A DNA stretch of 64,000 nt from Colletes latitarsis. Lineage: Eukaryota > Arthropoda > Insecta > Hymenoptera > Colletidae. The stretch lies in the NCBI RefSeq assembly GCF_051014445.1, contig NC_135147.1, positions 27,556,479 to 27,620,478 of the forward strand, written 5' to 3'. Below the pieces are notes generated by a model. It was not told the DNA's origin. It saw only the letters and a list, made by a program, of their open reading frames with translations, and searched no databases. Shown one piece after another: positions 47,701 through 60,500 of the stretch. The position numbers were made by a program, and so were the translations under genes. Position 1 is the first letter of the stretch; every line of letters starts with the position of its first letter.

Positions 47701-50700
47701 AAGATTAGAAACAAGATGCGATGTAATTACGCTTGGTAGTTCTTTAGGAAATACATTGAAAGAGTTGTTACTGTGGGTGGTATATCAACTCGTACAGCCG
47801 GGTGGAGCTCTTTCTGCAAGAAGAGGACCTTTAGACGCACAGTACAAACTGATAATGTCATTGACAAATTTAAATTTTGTCAATACGGACTTGGGAACTG
47901 CAATGAGTGTAACAGAATGCGTGGGGGTGTTGGTTTTCACTTATGTCAGAGGTTCTGGAGGTAATTCTTTTTTTTTTTTTACGATACACCGAAGATTTAC
48001 GCGATCGTGTAAACACTTGCAGCGAATTGCTTTTTCTGTAATACAGTTGGAGCACAATGTGGTGGTTCTGTTGATTTAGTGAATTCGTCCGGTGGATTCG
48101 GTGGTTTATTCGCCTGTGTGCTCGGTGGGGATACAAGACAAGGTCGTCCAGCTTCGTGGGACACTTTAGTCGTAGCTCTTATAAAATTAGTTTGCCGACT
48201 TATTCAAACTCCCCTGCCAAATGTACGTATTACCGTTGCCCTCCCCCATCTCCCTCTTCCTTTTCCCTCCCCCTTTCTAACGTTGCTTATCGACAGATCA
48301 CGTTTTTATTTAATTTTATATTTCAATCCTTTTTATTCATAGGCTTGTGCAGGTCGATCAGATAGCTCGATGCGAGTCGATCTTTCCGAGACAAGTCTCG
48401 GATCAGCGAGCGATATTGGCGATACACAAATGAAAATAAATATTTCACAAACTGATGAAAGCAAAGTTGCAGAACAACAGTCGTCGTCTCGCTTGCAACA
48501 ATCTACACTTAACAAACCCAATATACGATGCGTTGCGGATACTGGTAAGTATTAACATGCAGAGTGTTTCTTTTAAATCTATCATTAATTTCTTAATTTT
48601 CGTGGATTTTTCAGTTCTACAACACGAACCTACCATGATGCGATTATTAGGAGCCCTTGGGCATAGTACCGGCTCATCTTTGGCTATGCTTCTTGGCGAG
48701 AGCGCTGGAGCAGGGACAGCGACCGAACTTGGTGATCCAGCTTCGATTCCAGATGCTACGTTTCAGTTGTTGACCACACTTACCAAGAAAGCGAGTAATC
48801 GTACTTTGGTTCTCGATCCACTTCATCAGTATCTCTCTTCTTGTAAGTATCGCTATTATCAATAAAGGCATAATTTCGGATGATAAAATTTAAATAAAAT
48901 TTGTATAATTTACAGCCTCTGGGCAAAGCGAATTGGATCGTCAATTGGGTGTCACGCAGTTGTCCGAACCTCTTCTGTGGTATATTTTAAGGGTCCTGGA
49001 CAACGAAGTCTCGTTAGCAATGTTCACAGAGATGGGCGGAGTGAGAGTTCTTTGCGAAAATTTAGTGAAATCGAGCATCAGTGGCGGTAATGGCGGCAGT
49101 CCTGCTTCACCGGGTGTGATTGCATTGGTGATGGAACATCTTTCGAACGCACCTAATGTGATGCCAGTGGCCTCCACAAGCAGCAAGAAATCCGTGAATA
49201 CGCTGGAGACACAAGAAGATGGATTATTAAACTTTGCTCCTTTGGGTACGATATCTTGGTTGAATCCTACAGCGCAACCAGCGGATGTTCTTATACAAAA
49301 TGCTACGCCTCATAAAAGAGCGAGAACAGCTGCATGGTTGTACCATTGTTATCCTGATGAGGCATGGGTCGATCTTACGATCACTTTACCTTGTGCTATA
49401 TTGTTACGGAAAGTCGAGTTGCAGCCACACCTTACGTCTTTGGCCAGTAAGAGAACTGAATGTTTTGTTTACCAGCGATGGTATATTATTGTGGTATCCT
49501 ACAGGTGTTAATGTACGTCGCGTTTTACAGCATGCCCGTCAGCCGTAGCAATTGAAGTTTCCAGAGAAAGTAACAGTCCTCTGACACCTGTTTGTCCACC
49601 GATGCCAACGGCAGGATTAACATTTATATGTATTACATTGTCCCAACCAGAAGTGGCAACTTCTGTGCTCGTGCGGTTATATAAACCGCGTGATTCAACG
49701 AACATAAGTTTAAGTCAGATCAAACTGTTAGGTACAACGGCGTTCGGTGAAATAAAAACGAGTCACGATACGATAGACGAAGAACAATTGACAAAGACAA
49801 GGTAATTTCGATTGATTTTAAAGTATATAGATCAATGAAATGTTTGGGCGATGTTTGTCATAATTTATTCACTGTCCTAATACGAATGTCCAAAAGACGA
49901 TATTTTGTAATGTATCTGTCTAGCTTGGGTTGGTTGCGATTATTGCATCAGTGTCTGTCCGTGAGCACGTTGAACAGTAATCTCGCTGTCAAGGTGCTTA
50001 ACTCTGCGGCTTCGGTCGAAGGACTGATCGAGGCATGCTGTAACCTTCTGTTGCTCCCAGCACCGTCTCTCTTTACTCCTAATCTGGAGAGGGTTCTATT
50101 ACAACTAGGCTTACATTCTCGAGAGCTTGGACTTCGCCTCATTGGTCTTTTATTGAGCAACAGATCTACTCCTTTTTTCCAAGGTATCTCGCTTTTTTCT
50201 TTCGGGAATGATTTTCATTTTCTTTCAGAAGATATGTATTTCGATAGACGAATAACAAAAATCTATCTTGCGAATAATTTCCTTAGGTGCTGTGACCACG
50301 CAAGAGACATCGACCGTTCAGTTGGTCGTTGAATTGCTTCAACAACTTTGTTCTATTCAGGATTCATGCACAGAAGCCCGTATGATCGCAGTACTTTCGT
50401 GGCTTCAGGCGTCGGCTCTAAATGGAGTCTCTCGGCCCAGAAATGGTCCTAATGCCATCAGCCCGCCTGCTGTATACATTCATTGCGTGTCGTCCATTAT
50501 ATGGAAAGCTCATCAACAGCAAAATCTGAATTATGATTTGCAGGCTCTTTTGATGGACGAGCTTTTCAAGTAAGCGATTTTACACGTTTTTCAATCCTTT
50601 TTTGTTTGTGTCGCACATTGTAACGCAAAGTATTATTATCTCGACAGCGTTTTGTATCAATGGACTCTGACTTTGGAAACGGGCTCGGCTTTAAAACAGG

Positions 50701-53700
50701 CGATCGATTCCGCTCTCTGCGCATTCTGTTACGTGAGACCGACGCTGTTTCCTCTGCTTCTTCAAAGAGTACAAATCTTGGTACCTAATATGGCGACGGA
50801 TCATTCTGCATCCATATCGGATGACCGCAAAGAAATGGAAGGGCAAACCGATGACAGAGAGAGTGAAATCACTGGCGAGGAATGGTACTGTCGCTACGTG
50901 CTTTCCGAATACAAACGATTGAATTTAACAGAGGGACAATTGCTTACCGTTGCTGCGGCTGCACGATCCCCACCAGGTATTCAACAGTTGATCGATTCTG
51001 GACTTCCTGCTCTGTTGATGGCATCGATTACTGGTAAGTTGTTGAATTATTTACACTGGAAAAAGATTGCGCGGTATATTAAAAAGCGAGACTTGTTGCG
51101 TAGATTTTTGTAATCTGGAGGAGTCAAGACGGCAACAAGAGCAAAGTAGAAGATCGACAGAGGACTATTGCCAAAGTAATTCCATGGGAGGTTCTAGCTT
51201 GACAGATAGCGATAAAGCCGATGAAACTTATGTGAAAACGAATAATCACTCTGGTCGGTATTGTATACCTTATTTTACAGTATAAAAACCAGTACATTGA
51301 TTAGTGTATAAAAAAATATATGGTTCCATTTAAGAAATTAGAGGTGAATAACTGTAATTGTTGATTAGGTGGTTTGTGTCTGACCGAGCCGGAAAGTATA
51401 GCGATGGTGCTAGAATTCTTGACGCTCGTGTGTTCAGAGGGCAGAATGCGAGATTGGCTTGGAAAAGAGGGGTGTGGGTTTTGGTTACCTCTTCTTTCGC
51501 TTCTTAGTAGTCGACCTATGGACAATCCATCCGTGTCTTCGTCAAGGTAGAACGAAAATTAACTGTATACTCGGTACACCGCACATTAAATAAATAGGAT
51601 ATTGAAAATATATTTATGCTTTACAGATGTTCCAAAACAAATATTTCGTACGCTTCGTTGGAAAGTGCTATGATCAAATTTTTATCTAGGTGTTGTTGGT
51701 GTCATCTTGAGAATCAAAAGTTGTTGGCCGAACTATTAACCGATGTAATTTCTCAACAACGAACAACTTCCAGTAAGCGTTCGATATTCTATTTTGTCAG
51801 GATCAACGTTGTATCTATTTCGTGTATCGATTTTACATTTTTGTTTCGAACAGATGCCAGATACCTTCATGGAATTTCTGGTTTTACAAGACGGTTGATA
51901 TTGCAATTGCTCTTGGAAGGTGAAAAAGTATTGGTATCCGTAACATCGGAAGCGCCTATGAAAGTTTCAAACACTGCGGCCAATTACAGTATGCCATCTA
52001 TGCCTCCGCACCCGGCACATCCGCTTGGTCATTATCATCAACTATTGTACATGTCCACGCAGTCGACCGTGGCGGATATATTGCAGCAAGTATCTGGTGA
52101 GCGACTGTCTCTAATATACGCTTATGCCCTTTTTAAGTTTAATTTTTTAAGAAAATATTTACCCCTACGTGTCTCTCTTGAAAGGAACGTGGCTTCTTTT
52201 GCTACTGCCAAACACGTACAAGGGTAACGAAGCTGGATCGACCAATAATCGGTCCAGAGAATTTTGGGAGTCTGGCATGGCCTTCATAGTAGATACTCTT
52301 AGCGTAGCTGCGGGAAATACGGCAAAAGATAAAAGAGCCAAGGAGGCATCGAACAGGTCGCAAGCTCGCGGTCCTACCATGAGAAAATCGCGATTAAATT
52401 CTGGTGAGTTGATGAACTATTTGCAACTATCGACTATTGCACGTAAAATTGTACGAATGAAATTTGTATCGATAGATGGAACATCGAACACGAACAACAA
52501 ACCATCGAGTAATAACGTGCAACAGAATGCTGGCAGTTCTACTAATCAGCAGTATTTGATACATTCGTCGCGTCCGAATACTCCTTTACCGCCGCGATTG
52601 ACTATTGCTCAGCTTCTAGCTATTGCCGAGGACAGTGGAATGTCGTTGTCAGAGCCTTGCTTGCACCTTATGTTACGTCAACGTAATAAAGATTCGAAAG
52701 GTACTTTCGCCTGATTAAATAAATAAGAGATACGACACAGCAGCAGCAGCAGCAGCAGCAGCAGGAGCAACATCAGCATTAATAACTGTAATTCGTTTTA
52801 TTTTCCAGAGGACCTAGCGAAACAAAACGATATCGAGTTACTAAATTATAGAAGCATAGAGAGCTCGTTGGGCGTGTTCAGCGCTGGCGGTGGTTTAGCG
52901 GTATTGGCACGACACTTGCCGCTGGTTTATCCCGACTCGAGAAGGCCGCCGCCGGTCGCGGAGAAGTCTTCGTCGCCGGAACAGACGTACGAGGATTGGG
53001 TAAAATTGGAGGATAGCGACGATATGTACGAGCTCGTGGAAGTAGGCGAAGCCAATTCGACTACGCAAACGTCGTCTCCGGTGCCCTACGTACCGCCACA
53101 TTCTCTTGCAGCGTTCGGTCTGTTTCTTAGACTTCCCGGTTACGCGGAAGTGCTGTTGAGACACCGAAAACGAGCACAGTGTCTGTTACGTCTCGCCCTG
53201 GGCGTATCCGACGACGGCGAAGGCGGAGACGTTTTAACGTCACCATGGGCCGCCTCGTTGCCAACATTACCGTTTCAAGTTTTGAGACAGGTGCTCGATG
53301 CTACGCCTCCAACCACCGACGACGGTCTTCTTCTGCGTAAAACGATCATCGAGGTGGGCGCCATGCTTCTCTTACTGAACTGTCTGGCTATATTCACGCA
53401 TCAAACTAGCCAGAACGAGAATTCGGAACAAAAGGTAACCGGCAGTCAAGAGGAGGCGGGCCGGAGCGACGATAATTCGCATTTGTACTGGGCGAAGGGT
53501 ACCGGGTTCGGAACCGGTTCCACTCAACAGTCATGGAACGTTGAACAGGCTCTGTTGCGACAGAGATCCGAGGAAGAGCACGTCACAGTATTATTGCAAG
53601 TCCTGGCGAGCTACATCGGACCTGGCGGGCAAAAACAAAGGGAACTGCCGTCTCCCTTTCCCGATCTGCTAGCTCTCTCGTGTTTGCTTCCGGCATTGTC

Positions 53701-55755
53701 CTCGTATTTAAGAAATGACTCGGTGTTGGACATGGCTAGGCACATTCCTTTGTACCGTGCGGTGTTACAATTGCTTAGAGCCATGGCGCGATCGAATCAG
53801 TTGGCACCGCTTTTGCTACCAAAGGGCAGCGGAAAGTCCGGTGAACCATCCGTCGTGTCACTTCTGTCGAGTATGAGGGTCTGCGTGGACACGTACGTTC
53901 ATAAGATAAATCGTACTAGGGGCAACAAGTCGAAGACTTTATTCAAATATCCGGATGATACCGAGCAAGATGAGGGTCTGGCAACGTTGATACCCGATAT
54001 CCAAGAAAGTGCTACCATTGTGCAAAACGCTACCGCTAGATTGTCGGGGATCGAAGAAGAATTGCCGGGACCTAGTCCCGCGGGCCCGGAATTACCTCTC
54101 CGTTCAGTCGAACAACGATACTTGGAGGTTATGAAGAATCTGCAGTTCGGTAAGACGATTTTGTAAATAAGATATTTCAAGGTTTTCATTGCGTGTACGC
54201 TTTTATATGCATATAGTTTTTTAAACAACAAATTCCAGATACGTACGAAATGATTGCCGAGAATCCCGAAACTGGTGGATATAAATTTGCCGTTTCGTAT
54301 TATTTTGAATCGAACATGAGGGCAGCCGGCGAAAGAAGTCATCCTACCCGGGTCAAGAGATTGGCTCAAGAGGCCGTCACGCTTTCCACTGCTTTACCTT
54401 TGTCATATAGTAGTAGCGTTTTTGTTAGATGCGACGCGGACCGATTGGACGTAATGAAGGTATCCGATCCTGTGGCGTTTAAATGTCAACTAGAATAAAT
54501 GAATCGTATATTATCCCAACGTTAAATATTTGTTGCTTAGGTGCTGATAACAGGCCCGGCAGAAACGCCATACGCGAATGGATGTTTCGAGTTCGACGTG
54601 TACTTTCCACCGGATTATCCAAACAGTCCGATGTTTATTAACCTCGAAACCACGGGTCGTCATACCGTGCGATTCAATCCAAATCTGTACAACGATGGGA
54701 AGGTCTGTCTGAGTGTATTAAACACATGGAACGGTCGTCCCGAAGAGAAGTGGAATGCACACACTAGTAGTTTCCTTCAGGTAATTAAAGTTTAAAGGAA
54801 CGAGAGGGAGAGGGTGGATTAGATTTCTGGCGTTATGACGACACGTTAATTCCGATTGATCCGCGGTAACAGGTCTTAGTGTCGATACAGTCGTTGATCC
54901 TGGTATCAGAGCCGTATTTCAACGAACCTGGGTACGAACGATCACGAGGCACGACGAGCGGAGCTCAATCTAGTCAAGAGTACAACGCGAACATTTGTCA
55001 GGCTACTGCCAAGTGGGCAATGCTTGATCAAATTCGCAATCCTTGCCCTTGTTTCAAGGAGGTAACCGTATCAGAATATGTAGTTAGTTCAGTAACGGAC
55101 AAAACGTTTAAAACGATTTCGAATTATCGATAGATTTTAAAATGGGCAAAGATACAGCTCTGTAAGATTTTTGTCTTAGACTTTTGTCCGCCACTGTATA
55201 TGCATAACTCTGAACATCGAATAAGTTTTCTATTCGTCCGTAATTGTTGACTTGGCAGATTATACACACTCACTTTTGGATAAAAAGACACGAAATTGTT
55301 GCACAATTAGAGGGGTGGATAAGGGATATGGAAATGCACGGGTCAGATCGTCGATTCGGCCGCACACTTTCCCTGAATGCTTTAGCTTTAAGGGTAAGTA
55401 ACGCTAACGCGTAATCGTGTATCTTTATCAAAGCGAAAATTTACAATAGCCATCGATATTTGTTCAGAGACACTATAGATTATTGAGGGAAGAGTTGAAC
55501 AAACTGCCAACTCCCGAGGGTTTGGAGGACTTGGTGGAGCCACTCGCGTCACCAGGCTCGCCTATCGAATTATCCGGTACCCCTTGTACACCGAATTCGC
55601 CACCGACGTCGACGGCTCCCGTGGCCACCACACTTTCCACGCCGATCAGTAACTCTATCGTTTCCATGAACAACGCCAGTGCTAGCAATCACGTACACCA
55701 CGATATCGACACGGACGTTGAAATGGAGAAAATGGTTTCGAAAGTGTGTGAATAA
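34531..55755 (+). CDS. Bruce: Bruce/BIRC6: giant BIR-domain E2/E3 ubiquitin ligase, inhibitor of apoptosis
   Basis: A membrane-associated giant IAP that ubiquitinates caspases, Smac/Reaper-type antagonists and autophagy factors. Fifty-one coding exons join in one frame of 14,250 nt, or 4,749 residues (human about 4,857). Order: N-terminal WD40-like propeller interrupted by the BIR domain, long helical/jellyroll scaffold, large exon 46, then a C-terminal UBC (E2) domain. All junctions use GT-AG and phases agree throughout. The start is the ATG at 34531 (MSKMADDDPWLL) with an alternative ATG nine nt later. The BIR zinc ligands and catalytic E2 cysteine are present, so the gene appears functional. 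Detailed exon coordinates are in the four entries that follow. Likely 3' UTR ends near 57350 or 57580. Confidence 0.97.
41074..41684. mobile_element. 611-bp terminal-inverted-repeat element in Bruce intron 14
   Basis: The left end TAAGGTGGCCCTTA (41074-41087) and right end TAAGAACCACCTTA (41671-41684) are inverted repeats with two mismatches, embedded in TA-rich flanks as expected for TA-targeting elements. No frame of useful length inside. Two internal segments near 41185-41215 and 41495-41530 resemble each other (GATAA-GGAAAAC pattern), hinting at internal repeats. Probably a non-autonomous DNA transposon. A (TA)n tract follows at 41718-41742. Confidence 0.6.
42100..42969 (+). other. Bruce intron 15
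   Basis: 870-bp intron. Holds a CA-rich alternating purine-pyrimidine tract at about 42240-42277 and a short palindrome TTGGAACA-TTT-TGTTCCAA at 42784-42102-type spacing (arms 42784-42791 and 42795-42802). No exon or RNA gene seen. Confidence 0.6.
43594..43727. mobile_element. 134-bp inverted-repeat element filling Bruce intron 17
   Basis: Perfect 10-bp ends TACAGGGTGT (43594-43603) and ACACCCTGTA (43718-43727) enclose a short non-coding interior. The host intron, 43560-43781, is only 222 bp, so the element makes up most of it. Ends of the ACAGGGTGT type are common in dispersed insect elements (general knowledge); the exact family is not determined. Confidence 0.65.
48047..52700 (+). other. 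Bruce: Bruce exons 32-45: central scaffold, second part
   Basis: Exons: 48047-48222, 48343-48544, 48615-48842, 48916-49446, 49531-49801, 49924-50183, 50287-50569, 50648-51033, 51104-51253, 51369-51546, 51627-51772, 51854-52096, 52185-52403, 52476-52700. Segment LPCAILLRKVELQPHLTSLA joined to TCPSAVAIEVS reproduces the human order SLAT-CPSFVSVEV, confirming the join at 49446/49531. LSQIKLLGTTAFGE and GWLRLLHQCL are other close matches. Introns after exons 42 (81 nt) and 44 (72 nt) are multiples of three without in-frame stops. Confidence 0.9.
52738..52764 (+). repeat. (CAG)9 microsatellite in Bruce intron 45
   Basis: Nine uninterrupted CAG units followed by GAG and AGCAACATCAGC, located 45 nt before the exon 46 acceptor. 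Read from the upstream exon there is a stop (TGA) about 12 nt into the intron, so it is not translated as polyglutamine in a retained form. Confidence 0.9.
52809..55755 (+). other. Bruce: Bruce exons 46-51: C-terminal region with UBC (E2) domain
   Basis: Exons 52809-54149, 54239-54459, 54541-54780, 54873-55061, 55259-55393, 55468-55755. Exon 46 alone codes for residues 3946-4392 and includes HSLAAFGLFLRLPGYAEVLL and SYLRNDSVLDMARHIPLYRA, near-identical to vertebrate BIRC6. The E2 domain (about residues 4393-4654) carries ITGPAETPYANGCFEFDVYF, then FNPNLYNDGKVCLSVLNTW with the catalytic Cys4522, and YFNEPGYERSRGT. The final exon is a serine/threonine/proline-rich tail. This part is clearly richer in G+C and CpG than the 5' exons. 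Confidence 0.95.
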
Positions 55756-57580
55756 CTACAGGATGTTAATAGACATTGTTGGACATTTTGAAAAGTCTAT
55801 ATTGTTTGTGTTATGACGGACAAATAACAGACTGACCGAAGGCGGAACGGAGATCCTAGCATCTTGTCGAGTTTCAGATGATTTACGGATAAAACGAGCA
55901 AGCTTATGGGTGGTAACTTTTTGGTTGAACGAACGACGATATCGACGAAAAATCGAGGGAGGAGGATCGAAAAGAACGTGGTAATATACGCGCGTGCACG
56001 CGTATACCATGTATTTCTGTGTGCGTGCGTGCGTGTGTGTGTCGTGTGTTTGCCCTGCCTGCGTGTATGCTGCGACGAAGACGTATAGAAGAAAAATAGA
56101 GGTGGTCGATACGATGCTGCATATATGCATGAAAGTAAAAGAGGGGAAACAGAGAGACTGAATTGGATGGAAATGGAGAACGTGAGAATCAGCCGATGAT
56201 TAGAAAGCTAGCATGAATGTGACAAACTCATACGTGGTAGGTACTATCCGTGGCTATTGCTATGCTATATGTATGCTGCATTCTACTACTTCGTATTAAT
56301 ATAAGAAACAACTGTTATTCGATATTTATTATACGTGTTCCTCGTTTACGTAGCCGGTACCAATCTCCTCCCTACTCGCATTGCGACTGACTTTAAACGG
56401 CAACAAGTTGTCAGTGAACGAGGCGATTTCGAAGCAACGCGAAACTGTACGGAGCAAGAATTCGAACTTTCTGAACGGCTACGATAATTATGTGAGCGAA
56501 CGAAAACGACACTCTACCGATACAAGGTAGATCGACGCGAATCGGAACAAGTTTGTCGACATTTGACTTCGTTATCGATGTCAATTACTTTCTCATCCTT
56601 TCTTTATTTTTCCTTTACTGCAGAATTTATATTATTTTCGTAAATCGTCTCAGCCGTTTAACTCAGCGTCGCATTGCATCCGATTCGCAAGTTAAAAACT
56701 ATGCAGAAAATTGCTCCATTATACATGGAGATGTAGTCAGCGCTCGATACGTATGCGAGCAGTATGATTTAATATTGTGTTGGTGGTATGAAATTATGGC
56801 CTGCACAGTATTTTTTACGAGAAATAATAGTAGGACGTGTTTGAGTTGAAAACGATCGGCCATTTTTCGATAGAAAATTTCGTTTCACAAATTCATCGGG
56901 AGAACAAGACGCGTTTTACGAAATAGCCTTTTAAAACAGTAAAATTACGTCTTTCGTTCGAGCAACGACACGGTTTTGTTCTCTTCCAAGTTTTCTAATT
57001 TCTTTCTACCTTTTTTTCCTTTTTTTTGCCTCTTCCTTAATAGACTCGAATAATGCTGGTCAAGAACGAATGCGAAAGGAAGGATTGCGCTCGGTACTCG
57101 ATACATTCTCGTAAAGAGAAGAACAAACACTGGATATTCGGATTATCCGAGACACCGATCCATTCGACAACACGACACTAACGCAAATCGTCTACGGCAT
57201 TATCGATGACACAGCGACACTCTCGACCGTCATGGACGCGCTAAACGACGACGGATGGATTCCTGTTCGTATGTACAACTAGTATTGTCTTTTCTTTGTC
57301 AGCGAATAATTGCGATTAGCTGTAATAAAATTGCTGGTTGAATCGCGCTCCGCCAGTATCAATGATCGTTCTTTCTGTAAATAATCGTCACACGAATAAT
57401 TGTACCGCATTACAAGTAAATGTTTGTAATTCCGACGTAACTGGATAAAAATGATCCGATGTAACGTATACTATTGCATGGATTCCTAAGCAATGAACAA
57501 AGTGAAAACACGTAAAATGATGTACGTGGCAGGAGAACGTGTTAATAGTTATTTATAATAAACTAATATTACCACGCCAT
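55756..57580 (+). other. Bruce: Probable Bruce 3' UTR
   Basis: No coding exon. Candidate polyadenylation signals on the plus strand are AATAAA at 57324-57329 (followed by a GT-rich stretch) and 57557-57562. A GT/CG-rich alternating purine-pyrimidine tract lies at about 56010-56060. Small open frames on either strand here have no recognisable content. Confidence 0.5.
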
Positions 57581-60500
57581 CACGGATAATCTATTTATCA
57601 GAATATGGAATTTTTGGTTTTCGGTAATCCCGATCCAATCCAACGTACCAGTACACCAACGGTAAATAGATTCAATACAGATCCAGTCCGATTAATATCT
57701 ATCTATCTATCTGTCGAACTAGTAACGATACTTGGACATTTTTAACATTATGAAACATTTATTTTCTTTTACCCATATTGAATGTGTTGAAAATTTTTTA
57801 TGGATTTCTGTGTAAATGAAAAAATATCGTCTTATTCTCGAAAAAATAATTTATCTAATCAATTATTTTATTTTCTTTCAGCTGAAAACCGACACGTTTG
57901 AATTTAGAAAACCAGTTTTCACGGGTTGGGAGCGACACGATTCACTTTGCAAACACGTCACGTATGTTTTTTATAGTATTTTTTTTAAACGAAAAGATGG
58001 CGATAGAGAATCCATCAAGACTTTTATATGCATCCACTATACATACACACGTTGTACGTATTACATCATTTACATCGTTTCAATTTTTTCTAGCGAAAAA
58101 CTAAGTGGAAGATTTATTCGATCATTTTCTGCAAGATATACGCTGGTAATTTTGCACACTTTCTAGGTACGAATGCAGTGTGATTTATGAGGAACTCCGT
58201 TGGCTCGGAGTTGGAAAAATTGCGAGTTTTCCGGTCAATTCGCAAGCCAATTTGTCACGAGCAAACCTATATCTGGTCGTGCTAAAATGGAAGATGATTT
58301 GCCATCGTATGTTCGTATAGCTACCATATGTTGCTCTTGTTGCGAAATATTAAATTTTTTTAAAGTTTCGGTAAGGATTTTGTTCGATCGAAATGCTTCG
58401 TTGGAAAGTTTAATTATTATTTAAGGATTGAGAGTGCGTCTGCACCTAAACGCTTATCGCGATTTCATTGTAATAGTCTGGTCGTTTGCGTCTATTACGA
58501 ACATTCCTAATTGACGTCTTTGTATTCCGATTGTCATCTCGTAGTAAATGCTGGAGAGTCGCGTTCGCGTTATCGGGCTTTACTCCCGCTACGAGCGCGT
58601 TCCATTTTCGTAACGATATAGCGGTTTGGCAAATGGCATCGCGTATAAGGGAAACAGGAGGAGATCTTGTTGTTCGAAAGCGCGAGTGCCCTTTCAAGCA
58701 AAACTTTCTGCTAGAAATTTATTAGATTATGACACTATGGTAGTCTTACGTTTGTCGTCGTATTCTATGTTAGCTGAAAGAAGTTGGTACAATACTCGTA
58801 AAATCGTCTCGAGTTGCTAGGTCGTTTAGTGATTGGTTCGGAGCGGATAGCAACAATTACCATTGTCCAAGACTTGAATTGACAATTTTAAATCGCGGTA
58901 GTCGATGTATTTGTCCGGTAAGAAGGCACTGAAGTTACTGGGTAATATATCCTGATCGATGATGGCCATCGCGTCGAGAAAAATGAAAAAAGTCAAAGGG
59001 AGAAAGGGGGTGGGGTTGTTGGAGGAGGGGCGCGGTACGCGTGTGCACGATATGGTCTGATTTATAACGTTCCTCGACGTATCGCGGTGTGAAATTTCAT
59101 CCGTAATGCTACGCCGAACGAATACGGCACTTTCTATATTAAACGGTGGCACGTGCAGTACTCGGTACTCGGTCGGTTGCAGCAGGTGTGTGCGGCTTGC
59201 ATCCACTCGAACGCGCGTGCAGTCGAGTAGTTTCGTACAATGAAATCGTTGCGCCGCAACTACGGCCATGCTCGAATGCGTAATCGTGAATTCGTAACGT
59301 TCTTTAAGCTGGAACTAATTCTCTTTTTCAAGATGTTATATCCCCGCCGTTTCTCGTATCTCGATCGAGCCTTGGCGCTACGTGGCTCCGCGAAAACACG
59401 CGTGTAACTTCCTTTTTGCGAGTGAAATTTAATTCGATCGCGATAACGCGATAGCGACAAGTTCTCTGGATAAAATGTCGACGTGACGGCGTGACGCGTA
59501 CAATACAGGACCGATGGAGTATGTATTTTGAAAGCCGTCGCATCGCGGAGTGATCGAGTAGTACGTATAAGCGATCCCGCGTCGCGACGGTGTCAGATGC
59601 AGGTGCATCGTTGATTGTCCTTTGGCTCCACTCTATCATTGCTCCGTTCGATGACGGTTCGCCCGTTTAAATCGATGTTTCGTGTTTACAATTAGACAAC
59701 GACGCGAAACACTAACAGTAAGAGAGAAGGGGACGAACCCGACGAGGTCGACGATTTCTTAAAACACTCTCGATCGCTTGCTTAAAATGTTTTTCATCGT
59801 ACCGGAACGTGTAACCTGTAGATATCCATTCTTTAAAATCAAATTTACGAGACCAAATATTGGCAGAATAAATTCGAACATACGATACACAGTGCAACGT
59901 AATAAATATTTGCTTGGTCAAGTTTTATTCCCGTCTCCCTGTTTGCGATAAATTGATCGAAAAAGTTTGGGTAGACCGAATATACGGTACAACTCAGTTC
60001 GTTTATTTGTAAATTCCTCTGCGTCTCTTACGATGGTCAGTTTTATCCTATCGAAATATGAATTTTCAAGTATTGTAAGTAGCTTTTTTCAAATTTTTCA
60101 ACCGTATAGAGAAAAGTAAAATTCAATCGTACGTACATACATGTATATGTATACGAATAATTTTAAGCGCGTCAGCTTAAATCGACGTTTCGTGCGATGT
60201 TTTTTATCTTAAATCGATCATCGAATTACGAGGGGGTAGACGGGTAAAAGGGGAAACGAGGAAGCAAAAAGGGGGAGCAAAAGGGGCCGCCGGGGAGAAA
60301 AAAACGAGGAACAAGGGACGAGAGATTGTTCTCTCTCGTCGAGAAACCAGCGATCGTAAGGATCGATTCGTTTAAGACTGTTTTTGTTGAATTTTAATCG
60401 GTTCGGAACAGTTACAGTATGAAGTATAAAGGAAAATTCTCGGTAGGGAAAACTTGAATGGATCGCGTTTGTTAATGTTGGGTGGTAGTGCGGGTTTAAG

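Larger units (their letters stand above)
38624..47960 (+). other. Bruce: Bruce exons 8-31: central scaffold, first part
   Basis: Exons: 38624-39047, 39129-39282, 39368-39518, 39615-39866, 39931-40185, 40280-40562, 40640-40801, 41806-42099, 42970-43266, 43348-43559, 43782-43938, 44024-44215, 44292-44506, 44581-44834, 44926-45107, 45178-45371, 45455-45593, 45902-46061, 46174-46537, 46624-46747, 46832-46996, 47078-47241, 47343-47580, 47660-47960. The product is mostly helical, with galactose-binding-like (jellyroll) stretches such as VVDRMHSGARRFVILDFG followed by LTDLMIPCCGDL. Introns are mostly 60-120 bp; the two long ones (40802-41805 and 42100-42969) carry a transposon-like element and simple repeats respectively. 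Confidence 0.9.

Noticed and set aside
52738..52764. CAG repeat as a polyglutamine tract
   Set aside because: It lies in an intron; the frame entering from exon 45 stops before the repeat.
52895..53164. 89-codon minus-strand frame within Bruce exon 46
   Set aside because: Shadow of the conserved plus-strand coding frame.
58826..59269. 147-codon minus-strand frame
   Set aside because: Arg/Ser/Thr-rich product expected from CpG-rich non-coding DNA; no motif, no splice partner and overlapping frames of similar quality on both strands.
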